From: Halieaceae bacterium
Lineage (GTDB): Bacteria > Pseudomonadota > Gammaproteobacteria > Pseudomonadales > Halieaceae
Direction of reading: 5' to 3'
Length of the DNA: 6,497 nt
Assembly (NCBI GenBank): GCA_009886815.1
Contig: QXYP01000053.1
Coordinates: 1,791 to 8,287 of the forward strand
Shown here: positions 6,459-6,497 of the stretch, piece by piece
Layout of the letters: each line of letters opens with the position of its first letter
Numbering within the stretch: position 1 is the first letter of the stretch
Program-made: the position numbers and the translations under genes
The notes under the pieces: model-generated
What the model was told of the DNA's origin: nothing
The model's database searches: none
Seen by the model: the letters and a program-made list of their open reading frames with translations, nothing else

Positions 6459-6497
6459 ACCGCAGGCGTAATGAGAGCGATAAAGCCACTACAGTCC

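Overview
The window holds five protein-coding genes, one cut by the left edge, laid out around a divergent intergenic region. Three genes on the minus strand read leftward from about 4773 and two on the plus strand read rightward from about 5218. No rRNA, tRNA, CRISPR array or insertion sequence was seen. Base composition is balanced. Shine-Dalgarno sites and Sec-type signal peptides point to a Gram-negative bacterium. A free-living, perhaps marine, proteobacterium is my guess from the sulfatase and the general style of the proteins; nothing in the window proves the taxon.

Minus strand, in transcription order. First is a 752-aa molybdopterin oxidoreductase of the DMSO reductase superfamily (4773 to 2515), with an N-terminal [4Fe-4S] motif and no Tat signal. 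Its stop codon overlaps the TTG start of the next gene (TTGA), a 697-aa exported protein (2518 to 425). That protein belongs to no family I recognise, but it carries about seven recurring 'G-x-L-Y-x-G-S' strands that suggest a beta-propeller. After a 282-bp gap comes the N-terminus of a secreted sulfatase (142 to beyond the left edge). No clear terminator or promoter was found in that gap (143-424).

Plus strand. A 222-aa protein of unknown function (5218-5886; 241 aa if the upstream TTG at 5161 is used) is followed after 71 bp by a 166-aa exported SnoaL/NTF2-like protein (5958-6458). The last 39 bp hold nothing recognisable.

The divergent region (4774-5217) contains a near-perfect 21-bp inverted repeat at 5105-5125, the best regulatory-site candidate here. 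Three of the five products are predicted to be exported, while the molybdoenzyme appears cytoplasmic and has no electron-transfer subunit in view. The translationally coupled pair of molybdoenzyme and propeller-like exported protein is the most unusual association in the window. Its substrate and pathway cannot be read from the sequence.
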